A stretch of 64,000 nucleotides of DNA from Apodemus sylvaticus (lineage: Eukaryota; Chordata; Mammalia; Rodentia; Muridae). Below the pieces are notes generated by a model. It was not told where the DNA came from. It saw only the letters and a program-made list of their open reading frames with translations, and made no database searches. Below, piece by piece: positions 11,751-21,124 of this stretch. The position numbers and the translations under genes are program-made. The stretch spans positions 88,303,824 through 88,367,823 of the forward strand of contig NC_067474.1 of NCBI RefSeq assembly GCF_947179515.1. The letters run 5' to 3'. The number at the start of each line of letters is the position of its first letter. The first letter of the stretch is position 1.

Positions 11751-11960
11751 AGTGGGGGGTGGGTTCTTGGTCTTGTAGAGGCTTGATGCATGCGTGCCTC
11801 AGAGCAGGAGGATACTAGAGGGGTGATATGGGAATGGGCAGGTGGATGGGTGGGGCAGTACCCTCTTAGAGGCAACTGGGAGGGGAAATGGGTTTGAAGG
11901 CTTTTGCAGGGTGGACTGGGAAAGGGAATGCAAATAAATAAAATAATAAATAAAAATACT
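11662..11960 (+). mobile_element. Old Lx-type LINE-1 3' UTR, terminal segment
   Basis: The gtagcagaagactaccttgtc block through the gtggactgggaaaggg and A-rich tail (aaataaataaaataataaa) is the end of the L1 that began at 6490. It contains a (TG)n microsatellite at 11705-11748. The original element therefore spanned about 1 kb before the later insertions. Confidence 0.8.
11705..11748. repeat. (TG)22 microsatellite
   Basis: An uninterrupted TG dinucleotide run within the old L1 3' UTR. Confidence 0.97.
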
Positions 11961-12679
11961 TTTAAAATACTGATTTATTCTTTCAAGTCATTCAATTCAT
12001 AAAAGTCCTTCAGAACCCAAAATTCAAATTCAAGGTTTTCTTAACCCTTTTCTTTGATTTTTATGCACGAGTAATCTTATCCTGAGCTAAATCAAAGCTT
12101 TTCAGCAACAAAAGGAAACTCATTTCAAATTGAACATGTTAAAAAGCAATGCATACAGAGGCATTGTTCTTGGTCATTATGGTCACAACATACATGTTTC
12201 ACCAATACAGAGTAACCCATATTGCCATGAAGATATATCTGAATATTTTTAATCTGAAAGTTGAACATAATGATATAATGTATCCCAGGGTATGAAGTTC
12301 CCACTGAGACTAGCTGATGATCATAGACACTTTACATAAACCTACAAGTTGGGCAGCATCTACTATTATACTTGTCTTATCCAGGTTCAAATAACATCAC
12401 TGGGTCCAGATCCTGTGTGATTTCTTGGTAGATGGGCATTATTTATATTACCATACAGAGGCAGCATGAAGATCACTCAGGAAGTAAAAGAGATGTTGCA
12501 AACCATTGCTTATCCAAAACTTCTTATATTACAGTTTACTGAGAACCCTTCTAGACAATAGAAGACATAAATTCAAGTTATAGAAGAATGAGTCTTTGTT
12601 TGTATTCTGTGGTAGTTTCTTCATTGTCCTCTTACTATGTTATCAGGAGGCTCTGTTTGGCTTCTAATAAATCCTCTTA
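11961..12679. other. Single-copy noncoding sequence
   Basis: No gene. A stretch near 12320-12430 (actttacataaacc and following) weakly resembles the MIR core, but not enough to call. Confidence 0.45.
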
Positions 12680-12687
12680 TTCTAGTA

Positions 12688-12890
12688 CAGTGGTTCTTAA
12701 CCTGTGAGTCACAACCCCTTTAGGGCAGCAAATGAACTTTTCACTGGGATCACCTAAGAAAACACATATTTACATCTTGGTTCATAACAGTAGCAAAGAT
12801 ACAACTATGAAGTGTCAGTGAAAATAATTTTATAGTTGGGAGGTCACCACAACATGAAGGTTGTAGCACTAGGAAGGTTGAGAACCAGTG
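12688..12890. mobile_element. hAT-type nonautonomous DNA transposon (URR1-like)
   Basis: A 203-bp element beginning cagtggttcttaacctg and ending aaggttgagaaccagtg, terminal inverted repeats with one or two mismatches. It is flanked by the perfect 8-bp duplication ttctagta (12680-12687 and 12891-12898). Eight-base duplications and such inverted repeats are hallmarks of hAT-Charlie elements, and the body matches the rodent family I know as URR1. It has no transposase. Confidence 0.92.
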
Positions 12891-13054
12891 TTCTAGTACA
12901 TCCCACTCTACTGAGATGGGAGCTGAGAGAGAAGCAGTTGAGCAGTTGAAAGCAGTCCAAAAGGATAATGACCCCTGTGGTGACTATTTTGTATAACCAG
13001 TGCATAGGTCACAGGCCACTTAAACCCAGTGCTTCCTTTTCTAACAAATAATAA

Positions 13055-13410
13055 TTATGACTTAGTTATGGACTCCTCAAATCCACATGTTAAGAACCTG
13101 ACCTTCACCACTTCAAAAAGTATTTTAAAATAGGGTCATCAAAGGTATAATTGAGTTAAAAATAGCATATTTGAACAGTCCTAATCTAATAAACCGGTAT
13201 CTTTACAAGGGGATGAATCTCCAGGAGCATACATGTATGAAGAGGTCAGCTCAATGAGAAGCCACCTCCTAGCCAAGGACAGTGATTTGGAATAGACTCC
13301 CACATTATGGTCCTCAGAGAAAACCAACTTTATCAGCATGCTATTCTTTTGTTTCTATTTTCTATATCTGTGAGAGAACATTTTTTTATTGTTTAATAAT
13401 ACATTTTATT
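13055..13410 (+). mobile_element. Ancient mammalian repeat, probably MaLR LTR
   Basis: The order of blocks (tcctcaaatccacatgttaagaacc; tagggtcat; cctaatctaataaacc; tctttacaagggg; gagaagccacctcc) resembles MaLR-type LTR consensus sequence, heavily mutated. Tentative; boundaries approximate. Confidence 0.4.
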
Positions 13411-13414
13411 TTAG

Positions 13415-13560
13415 CTTGGATGGCAGTGGCAAACACCTTTAAATCCAGGGATCAGAAAGCAGAGGCAGTAGGATCTCTGTGAGGCCAGCTTGGTTTACAG
13501 AGCTTAGTTCCAGGGAACTTAAGGCTACCCTATCTTGAAAAAACAACAACAACAACAAAA
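13415..13560 (+). mobile_element. B1 SINE, sense
   Basis: The diverged B1 body (ggcagtggcaaacacctttaa, gcagaggcag, ggccagcttggtttacagag) is followed by an A-rich (AAC)n tail ending near 13560. Confidence 0.85.
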
Positions 13561-13753
13561 AAGGGTTGTTTTATTTTTTAAATTTTTTTACAACCCTAGC
13601 AAAATATAGAGCCTATTCCATACCATCTCTACAAAATAAGCAAGCATTAATATGCTTTGAAAGGAATCCCCTAGTTCATAGTTTCAACCCCATTTCTTCT
13701 AGACATCAGAGTCTTGTTTCTTTTAAAAGACGCACAGTGTCTATTCCAGGTCA

Positions 13754-14515
13754 TGTGTAATTGCTAGAAACTGTATGGCATGGTACAAATGATGTGGAAG
13801 TGTCTGAAAAGATCAGCTCAGAAACTTTGGAAAATTCTACCAGACCCCTCCCCTTCTGGAAGAGAAAGGTCATAGAGCACATAGACACCCCTACCCTCTG
13901 GAAGTGAGAGGCTAATTACATTCCTCAGACCATAGAGGGGAGAGTAGAGGGGGTCACCAACCACTAACCACCTGCAGATAAGGGAAGCCCAGAGCAGAAA
14001 GACACATTCCTCTCAGGGCAGCCAGACTGTTGCTTCCCACCCCAAGACAAGGAATGCCCTTGCTACCTCATTCAATTAGGACCAATCAATTTGGAAAGGA
14101 TTGATCTAGCATGGGAAGGGAATATAAGGACAGAGAAAAAGGAGGGAGGTGATTGGAGAAGGGATGGAGAGAAGAAGGTTTATGGGACATATGGGGAGGG
14201 GGGATCCAGGAAAGGGGAAATCATTTGGAATATAAACAAAGAATATAGAAAATAAAAATATAAAAAAAAAGTCACACTGTTTTGCCAGTCACATTGTGCC
14301 TAGTGGCTGTTGCTCTATTCTATCCCCTGAAAGCTGTATAAAAACTGGCTGAACTGGCTGGCTGCCAGTTACTGGTGGTTGCTGCCTCTCCTTTGGTTGC
14401 TGCATGACCTCAAGGCGCCGGAACAAAAAATTTCTCTTGCTTTTGCATCAATCCCTGGCTCTCTGTTGTTCACTGGGGGGATCCCCAGTAAGCTAAGGCT
14501 CATCAGAGTCTTACA
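13754..14515 (+). mobile_element. ERV class I-like LTR with L1 insert, copy 1
   Basis: The U3 region carries paired repeats around ccctctggaag, a CCAAT box at 14091, a TATA-like tgtataaaaa at 14335-14344 and an initiation/R region that resembles gamma-type LTRs. It ends ...gtcttaca at 14515. The 5' end is a guess (tgtgtaattg at 13754). No internal retroviral sequence. An L1 3' fragment interrupts U3. A second copy lies at 14911-15672 by duplication. Confidence 0.65.
14093..14270 (+). mobile_element. Young LINE-1 3' UTR fragment inside the LTR, copy 1
   Basis: About 180 bases ending in an A9 tail, matching the reverse complement of 806-980 and 52231-52410. It is inserted in the U3 region between the CCAAT box and the TATA-like box. 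No clear TSD seen. Confidence 0.85.
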
Positions 14516-14840
14516 TGTCCAGCTTCAGATGTTTTCCTCCTTTCCCAATGAAGCCATTTCTGTGTCCTTAACTACTATTATTTATTAAGCAACTATACTT
14601 TGTGAAGTTCTATTCTTACTAGTTATGTTATGCATTCGGTTTTGCTCTGAATACATTACCTAGTTATTGTTTACTCTTTTAGGACCTATGTACTTCATCT
14701 GTACAAGGCATGGTAGTCATCGCAATCATTATTTTGCTGCTATAAAAAAAAAGGAGAAAAGAAAAAAGACTGATTTGCTTATGAATTTTGTTATTGCCAG
14801 ACTGGAAGGTAGGGTAGGTAAGTTAGGGATGTCAGAGTAC

Positions 14841-15998
14841 TCAACCCCATTTCTTCTAGACATCAGAGTCTTGTTTCTTTTAAAAGACGCACAGTGTCTA
14901 TTCCAGGTCATGTGTAATTGCTAGAAACTGTATGGCATGGTACAAATGATGTGGAAGTGTCTGAAAAGATCAGCTCAGAAACTTTGGAAAATTCTACCAG
15001 ACCCCTCCCCTTCTGGAAGAGAAAGGTCATAGAGCACATAGACACCCCTACCCTCTGGAAGTGAGAGGCTAATTACATTCCTCAGACCATAGAGGGGAGA
15101 GTAGAGGGGGTCACCAACCACTAACCACCTGCAGATAAGGGAAGCCCAGAGCAGAAAGACACATTCCTCTCAGGGCAGCCAGACTGTTGCTTCCCACCCC
15201 AAGACAAGGAATGCCCTTGCTACCTCATTCAATTAGGACCAATCAATTTGGAAAGGATTGATCTAGCATGGGAAGGGAATATAAGGACAGAGAAAAAGGA
15301 GGGAGGTGATTGGAGAAGGGATGGAGAGAAGAAGGTTTATGGGACATATGGGGAGGGGGGATCCAGGAAAGGGGAAATCATTTGGAATATAAACAAAGAA
15401 TATAGAAAATAAAAATATAAAAAAAAAGTCACACTGTTTTGCCAGTCACATTGTGCCTAGTGGCTGTTGCTCTATTCTATCCCCTGAAAGCTGTATAAAA
15501 ACTGGCTGAACTGGCTGGCTGCCAGTTACTGGTGGTTGCTGCCTCTCCTTTGGTTGCTGCATGACCTCAAGGCGCCGGAACAAAAAATTTCTCTTGCTTT
15601 TGCATCAATCCCTGGCTCTCTGTTGTTCACTGGGGGGATCCCCAGTAAGCTAAGGCTCATCAGAGTCTTACATGTCCAGCTTCAGATGTTTTCCTCCTTT
15701 CCCAATGAAGCCATTTCTGTGTCCTTAACTACTATTATTTATTAAGCAACTATACTTTGTGAAGTTCTATTCTTACTAGTTATGTTATGCATTCGGTTTT
15801 GCTCTGAATACATTACCTAGTTATTGTTTACTCTTTTAGGACCTATGTACTTCATCTGTACAAGGCATGGTAGTCATCGCAATCATTATTTTGCTGCTAT
15901 AAAAAAAAAAGGAGAAAAGAAAAAAGACTGATTTGCTTATGAATTTTGTTATTGCCAGACTGGAAGGTAGGGTAGGTAAGTTAGGGATGTCAGAGTAC
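14841..15998. repeat. Tandem duplication, copy 2 (1,158 bp)
   Basis: Direct repeat of 13684-14840. The motif tcaa occurs at the start of copy 1, at the junction (14841-14844) and after copy 2 (15999-16002), giving 4 bp of junction microhomology. The near identity implies either a very recent duplication or an assembly artefact. Confidence 0.97.
14911..15672 (+). mobile_element. ERV class I-like LTR with L1 insert, copy 2
   Basis: The duplicate of 13754-14515, with the L1 3' fragment at 15250-15427. No sequence differences seen between the LTR copies. Confidence 0.65.
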
Positions 15999-16002
15999 TC
16001 AA

Positions 16003-16320
16003 TTCTGCTGAAAGCCCTCTTCTGTATCTTCCCTACCATTTCCTTCACAATAGAAAGAAAACTAACTAGTTCTGTGACTTCTGAAAGTTCTAATCCCTTT
16101 AAGAGTTCAAAACTTTTGAGCTCTAATAAATTACATCTTGAAGACTTTGTGCCATCAGATTGGAATCAGAGTTTCAATAAAAAATTTGGGCATGGGGTTC
16201 AAAAGTATTTAGTATGTACCTGACAAATATTCAACAAATGTTCAGGAGAGATGGTGTTCATCTTCATTATTGCTATGCAAAGTTTATTCTTTTCAGAAAT
16301 TCCCTGATTTTCTTGGATTA
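16003..16320. other. Noncoding sequence between duplication and B1
   Basis: No recognised gene. The block at 16080-16150 (gttctaatccctttaagag, ctctaataaattacatc) may be an old interspersed repeat. Confidence 0.4.
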
Positions 16321-16445
16321 GTGACACATGCTTAAATCTTAGCATGCAAAATTCTAAGATAGGAGGATCTTGAGTTCCAGACAAACTGAGGCAACATTGT
16401 AAGTTCAAAGTCTGCCAGAGACACATGGTGAGACTGTCTCAAAAA
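16321..16445 (+). mobile_element. B1-type SINE fragment
   Basis: Diverged B1 sequence: cacatgcttaaatc, aggaggatcttgagttccag and ggtgagactgtctcaaaaa are in canonical order. Its A-rich tail runs straight into the purine array and may have seeded it. Confidence 0.8.
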
Positions 16446-17515
16446 ATAAAAAGAAAGGGAAGGAGAGGAAATGGAAGGGGAGGGGAGGGGAGGGCAGAAG
16501 AGGGGGAAGAGGAGGGGAGAAGAGTGGGGAGCAGAGAAGAGGGAGGAGGGGAGTGGAGGGAGAGGGGAGTGGAGTGGAGGGGAGGAGAGGGGACAGGAGA
16601 GGAGAGGAGAGGAGAGGGGAGGAAAAGGGAGAGAGGGAAGGGGAGGGGAGAGGGGAGGGGAGGGGAGAGGGGAGGGGAGAGGGGAGGGGACAGGGGAGGG
16701 GAGAAGGGAGGGGAGAGGGGAGGGGACAGGGGAGGGGAGAAGGGAGGGGAGAGGGGAGGGGACAGGGGAGGGGAGAAGGGAGTGGAGAGGGGAGGGGACA
16801 GGGGAGGGGAGGGGAGGGGGGAAGAAGAGGGGAGGGGAGGGGATAGGGGAGAGGAGAGGGGAGGGGAGGGGGGAAGAAGAGGGGAGGGGAGGGGATAGGG
16901 GAGAGGAGAGGGGAGGGGAGGAAGAAGAGGGGAAGGGAGGGGAGGGGGGAGGGGAGGAGAGGGGAGGGGATAAGGGAGGAGAGGGGAGGGGAGGGGATAG
17001 GGGAGGAGAGGGGAGGGGAGGAGAGAGGGGAGGAGAGGGGAGGGGAGAGGGGAGGACAGGGGAGGGGAGAGGGGAGGAGAGGGGAGGGGAGGGGAGAGGA
17101 CAGGAGAGGAGGGGAGGGGAGAGGGGAGGGGAGGGGAGAGGCCAGGAGAGGAGGGGAGGGGAGAGGACAGGAGAGGACAGAAGAGGAGGGGAGGGGAGGG
17201 GAGGGGAGAGGACAGGAGAGGAGGGGAGGGGAGGGGAGGGGAGGGAAGAGGAGAGGAGGGGAGGGGAGAGGGGAGGGGAGGGGAGAGGACAGGAGAGGAG
17301 GGGAGGGGAGAGGACAGGAGAGGACAGAAGAGGAGGGGAGGGGAGGGGAGGGGAGGGGAGGGGAGGGGAGGGGAGGGGAGGGGAGAGGAGAGGAGAGGAG
17401 AGGAGAGGAGAGGAGAGGAGAGGAGAGGAGAGGAGAGAAGAGAAGAGAAGAGAAGAGAAGAGAAGAGAAGAGAAGAGAAGAGAAGAGAAGAGAAGAGAAG
17501 AGAAGAAGAGAAAAG
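16446..17515. repeat. 1.07-kb polypurine tandem array (GGGGA/GGAGA/GAGAA)
   Basis: Almost every base on the plus strand is A or G; rare C and T occur in gacagg, gatagg and gtgg variants. The 5-bp unit shifts along the array: GGGGA-rich to about 17380, GGAGA at 17380-17435, GAGAA at 17435-17500. Higher-order structure is visible: gaca recurs at 16689, 16725, 16761 and 16797, a 36-bp period, and a block starting ggggggaagaagagg repeats near 16816 and 16870. The long frames on both strands (up to 397 codons) are repeat translations, not genes. The strand asymmetry suits triplex or G-quadruplex structure. Confidence 0.95.
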
Positions 17516-17600
17516 GGGGGCTCAATCAGCTGTAGAGCACTTGCCCAGTTTGTACAGTGCCCTGGGTTCTATCCTGTTTGCTTACCACAACAAAACCTAA
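17516..17600 (+). mobile_element. ID-type SINE (BC1-derived)
   Basis: The block ctgtagagcacttgcc, then ccctgggttctatcc, matches the ID element, which derives from BC1 RNA/tRNA-Ala, followed by an A-rich tail (ccacaacaaaacc). It is abundant in rat. Confidence 0.75.
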
Positions 17601-17671
17601 AACAAGCCTGATTGATTTGCTTTTGGTGACAGCTTTTGCAAACACATGTAAATTATGTAAGGTATTTTTTT

Positions 17672-17800
17672 AAAGATGTATGTATTTGTTTTATGTATAT
17701 GAGTACATTGTAGCTATACAGATGGTCGTGAGCTGTCATGTGGCTCCTGGGAATTGAACTCAGAACTTCTGCTCACTCTGGCCTCCCTTGCTCTGATCCT
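17672..17800 (-). mobile_element. B2/B3 SINE, antisense, partial
   Basis: The antisense B2-type order (aagatgtatgtatttg, gtacattgtagc, cctgggaattgaactcag) is present and stops where a second B2 begins. Confidence 0.8.
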
Positions 17801-17802
17801 AA

Positions 17803-17975
17803 GATTTATTTATTATTATATGTAAGTACACTGTAGCTGTTTTTAGGCACACCAGAAGAGGGTATCAGATTTCAATATAGATGGTGTGAGCTTGCATGTG
17901 GTTGCTGGAATTTGAACTCAGGACCTTCGGAATAACCGTCAGTACTCTTAACCACTGAGCCTTCTTACCATCCCC
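17803..17975 (-). mobile_element. B2 SINE, antisense, near full length
   Basis: Landmarks in order: aagatttatttatt, gtaagtacactgtagctg, cacaccagaagaggg, tttgaactcaggacc, cttaaccactgagcc and catccccc. On the minus strand the start resembles the tRNA-derived head with A and B boxes. Confidence 0.92.
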
Positions 17976-18071
17976 CAAGGTATTATTTTTTAATCTGTAG
18001 TATTTTGTTATCAGACTCCATTATTTGTTTTCATATAAGTAGATTGTTTATATTATTCTGAGTCTAGAATG

Positions 18072-18431
18072 TTGTGCTGGCTAGGTTTATTTATCAACTC
18101 AACATAAGTTAGAGTCATCCCAGGAAAGTAAACTCAATTGAGACAATGAATACTTCAGATTGACCTGTAAGCCTGTCTGATTAATGATTGAAGAGGGCAG
18201 ACCTGGCCCACTAAAGATGGTGCCACCACCTGCCAGGTGGTCCTCAGCTATGTCAGAAAGCAGGCTGCCCATGCCATGAAAAGCAGTCTTCCATGCTCTG
18301 TGCTTCACGAATGTTTGACTAATGTTTGAGCTCCTGCCCTGATCTGTGATCGACACATGTAAGTCAAATAACTCTTTCCCCCAAGTTGCTTTGGTCATAG
18401 TGTTTATCATAATAGAAATGAAACAAGAATA
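18072..18431 (+). mobile_element. Rodent interspersed repeat, same family as 3749-4147
   Basis: It starts gtgctggctaggttt and ends near aaatgaaacaagaataa, with the family blocks for the acacacaagctagagtc region, the loop-like middle and the ctctttcccccaagttgc end. Diverged but about full length. The 103-codon minus frame is chance. Confidence 0.8.
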
Positions 18432-18589
18432 AAGGCCAAAGCCTTATGGACTGCTTTCCAGGTTTTTTTGAAAAACACTGGGTTGGGCAGAAAAAAAAAT
18501 TTCCTCTGGCAATTGCCTGAAAAACACAATTTTTATTTAGATAAAGTGTGGGAAAATAATATATTCATTTATGTAAAATTATTATATAC

Positions 18590-18960
18590 TCTTTATTTTG
18601 ATCATACTCTTCTGCCTCCCCCAAGTCCTCTTAATCTACTTGACTTCATATGTGCTTGCCCTCTTTCTCTTAAAACAAAAGCAAAAGAGAGAAAAGCAAA
18701 ACCCAAAAATGAAAGCAAACTAAATCATCATCATCACCATCATCACCATCATCATCACCACCACCACCATCATCATAATCATCATCATAATCAAAAAAAA
18801 ACCCACCCAAGTTAAACAGAAAAGATATTTACAAACACAAAGCCAGACAAAAACCAAAAAAAATATTTTGTGTCCTATATTGATTAGCCTTCTCCCAGGC
18901 TGGAGGCCTGCCCTGACCTTACCCAGTGACACTCCATTGCACATACATGATATTCCCTCT
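18590..18960 (-). mobile_element. Probable Lx LINE-1 3' fragment with (CAT/CAC)n
   Basis: The tgcttgccctctttctc block and the downstream A-rich stretch resemble antisense Lx 3' sequence. An internal microsatellite of CAT and CAC triplets (18724-18791) makes a chance His-rich frame. Family assignment tentative. Confidence 0.45.
18724..18791. repeat. (CAT/CAC)n trinucleotide microsatellite
   Basis: About 23 triplets alternating catcac and cat runs. It encodes poly-His by chance on the plus strand. Confidence 0.95.
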
Positions 18961-19215
18961 CCCAGCAGGTATGAACTGAAAACAGCATCTTGGAAAATAG
19001 CCTTATTTCATTTATATCGCATGTGATCAAAAAACGGTCACACACACCCGAGAAAAATCTGATATATGATGATGAAATCCCCTGTAGCTGACACCCAGGG
19101 GCTTCTTTGTGGGAAAGTGTGCTCCAAAAAATTCCTTCAAAAGGATGATTAAGACATTTAGAAGGATGAACCAGAGGCAATGACGACATGACTCTTTATT
19201 TCTCACACCAGGTTT

Positions 19216-19300
19216 TTAGTTAATTATTTTATTTTCACTTTACAGATGAAAACATTAAGACCCCCCAAGATGCTAAGTGATTTAATCAAGGTCACATGGT
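19216..19300 (+). mobile_element. MIR SINE fragment
   Basis: The block tttcactttacagatgaaaa followed by gatttaatcaaggtcacatgg is the conserved 3' core of the mammal-wide MIR repeat. Confidence 0.8.
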
Positions 19301-20030
19301 CATTTATTTAATTTTAATGAATTTACTCTGGAGTTTTTATGAACACCATGAAATTTATTCTAACATAATTAAACAGTGATTAGATAGAAAGGAGTGAACT
19401 TGCTTGTACAAAGCAAATTTTCTTATTTTTAAAAGAAATTGTAAAATATATGTTAACAAAATTGAAAGAATTATATCTAATCTGATCACCTAGAGATTAT
19501 GGCTTCCAGCATTTTCATGATTAAACAGTAATTCTTATTTTTATAGGAAACTCTTAATCATTCATACTAATTTAAGGGAGGAAACTGGCAGAGAATTTAA
19601 AATCATTTATATCTGTATTGTGTGCTTTGGGGAGTAGAAAATTAAACTTTTTGATCATGTTCTGCATGGGCTAATTACTAAAATTACTTTTTCTTCTCGA
19701 ACTGATCCTAATTCAGGGCAAAGTCCTGGAAGCATTTTAGTGACAGGGGATTAAACATGTGCTGGGGCTAATTTAAGAACTGGAAACTCTACACATGGAT
19801 AATTAAGATCTGACTGCAGAACAAAAGCTTGTGCGTTGTAATGTGGGGGTCTTCCAGCCCTTCAGATTCTTTATCCTCAAAGCAATCCTGAAAGGTAGAT
19901 TCGATTCAGTCTGCTAAGCATCCATTGTGAGATTAACTGCCTCTATAGTGTGCTATAAAATGTCCAAAAACCATCTGTGATTACAGGGGATATGCAACCC
20001 AGTGAAGAAGACAGCTCAGTTGTACATCCC
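19301..20030. other. Single-copy noncoding sequence, TAAT-rich
   Basis: No repeat family recognised. It is unusually non-repetitive for this window and includes several homeodomain-type TAAT cores at 19670-19810. It could be an ancient conserved noncoding element; that is inference only. Confidence 0.35.
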
Positions 20031-20034
20031 ACTG

Positions 20035-20165
20035 ACTTTAATAATAGTAACAATAACCATTATAGGTAACATTTATTGAACACTTGCTTACCTGAGGCCC
20101 AGATCTGTTTTAAGCTACTTAAATGTATTAGCTCCTTTTAGCTTGGCGTAAAGCAGAATGAGGTA
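20035..20165 (+). mobile_element. MIR SINE fragment
   Basis: The order aataatagtaacaataacc, aacatttattgaacactt, ttttaagctact, aatgtattagctcctttta matches the 5' half of MIR. Confidence 0.85.
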
Positions 20166-20698
20166 AAGGAAAGATTGCAGTAAGTGGAGAAGGAGGGAGA
20201 CACTCTGAAGTGGATATTAGGAATGCACCCGGGCAAATGTATCAGCTGAAATCACAGGCTGAAATCAACATCCTTAGGAACCTGGTCACTGAGATCTCTC
20301 AGCAGTGCAGAAACATGATGGTGTGGGCAAGAATCCTGGGAAACATTTGTTTATTTTTCTAATTCTCATTAACAATCAGTGCCTGGCTCAAAAGTCTCCC
20401 ACTCACAACAGAAGTAGTCAACCAAACATGTCTCAGAGGCAGGCCTTCTGTAGAAAACTGATGCTTTCTTCTTAATTTTGGTAGAAATAATCTAACAAGA
20501 CGAGGTAAATGGTCATGCTTAAAAAAATACTGTTATGGTATAAGAGTTAAATAGCTCCTAAAAACTATTTGTTAAACAGTTGGCTTCTGGCCTACAGTTC
20601 TATTGGGATGGCAGAAACTTCTGGAGTTAAGGTCAAAGCAGAAATATGTTAGGTCATGGAGCATGTTCTGGAAGGATAAGTTGGGAACTAAAACCCCA

Positions 20699-20830
20699 GC
20701 CCTCTTTCTCCTCCCTCCCTCCCTCCCTCTCTCTTCTTCCTCTCCCTCTCTTCCCTTTATCCCTCCCTTCATTCTTCTTTCTTGTCCCCATTCCCCACTT
20801 CCCTCTGTGACTCTCTCCCTCTTTCTTGAT
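20699..20830. repeat. Pyrimidine-rich low-complexity tract
   Basis: CCCT, CTTT and TCTC mixtures over 130 bases. The open frames crossing it are not credible genes. Confidence 0.85.
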
Positions 20831-20934
20831 CTCCATGGTATTAACTGGGTTCCATCAGATACGTTTCAGGCTTCCTTCCTTCTACATCTACCTTGGAGCC
20901 TCAGGCTATGCTTGTATCTGTCAGCCTGGTTTCA

Positions 20935-21100
20935 TGGACAGGAGCCTAGCATAACTATTCCTCTGAGAGGTTCCATCTAGCAGCTGACCAAAACAATTGC
21001 AGAGACCCACAGCCAAACATTAGATTGAGTTTAGGACATCTTATGGAAGAGCTGGGGGAAGGACTGAAAAACTCAGAAGAGATAGGGATTCCATAAGGCC
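20935..21100 (+). mobile_element. LINE-1 3' UTR fragment (Lx/L1VL-type)
   Basis: The blocks ggagcctagcataactattcc, gcagagacccacagcc, aaacattagattgag and ggaagagctggggg match the 3' UTR type at 39340-39456 and 40700-40760. Confidence 0.8.
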
Positions 21101-21124
21101 ATCAGACTACACAGTGATTTTAGC

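Larger units (their letters stand above)
13684..14840. repeat. Tandem duplication, copy 1 (1,157 bp)
   Basis: The sequence from tcaaccccatttcttc to gtcagagtac is repeated immediately downstream with an offset of 1,157 bases. Read by eye, copies 1 and 2 differ only by one A in an oligo-A run (9 versus 10). The unit contains an ERV LTR (about 13754-14515) carrying an L1 3' fragment, plus about 325 bp of other sequence. It has no gene: the 69-codon open frames at 14379 and 15536 are the same LTR sequence. Confidence 0.97.

Noticed and set aside
16332..17535. Open frames of 354 and 397 codons
   Set aside because: They are translations of the purine/pyrimidine array (Gly/Glu/Arg or Ser/Pro/Leu repeats) with no stop because the 5-bp unit cannot form one. 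Not genes.
18468..18815. A frame with a long His run, possible metal-binding protein
   Set aside because: The His residues come from the (CAT/CAC)n microsatellite. The rest is probably Lx sequence.
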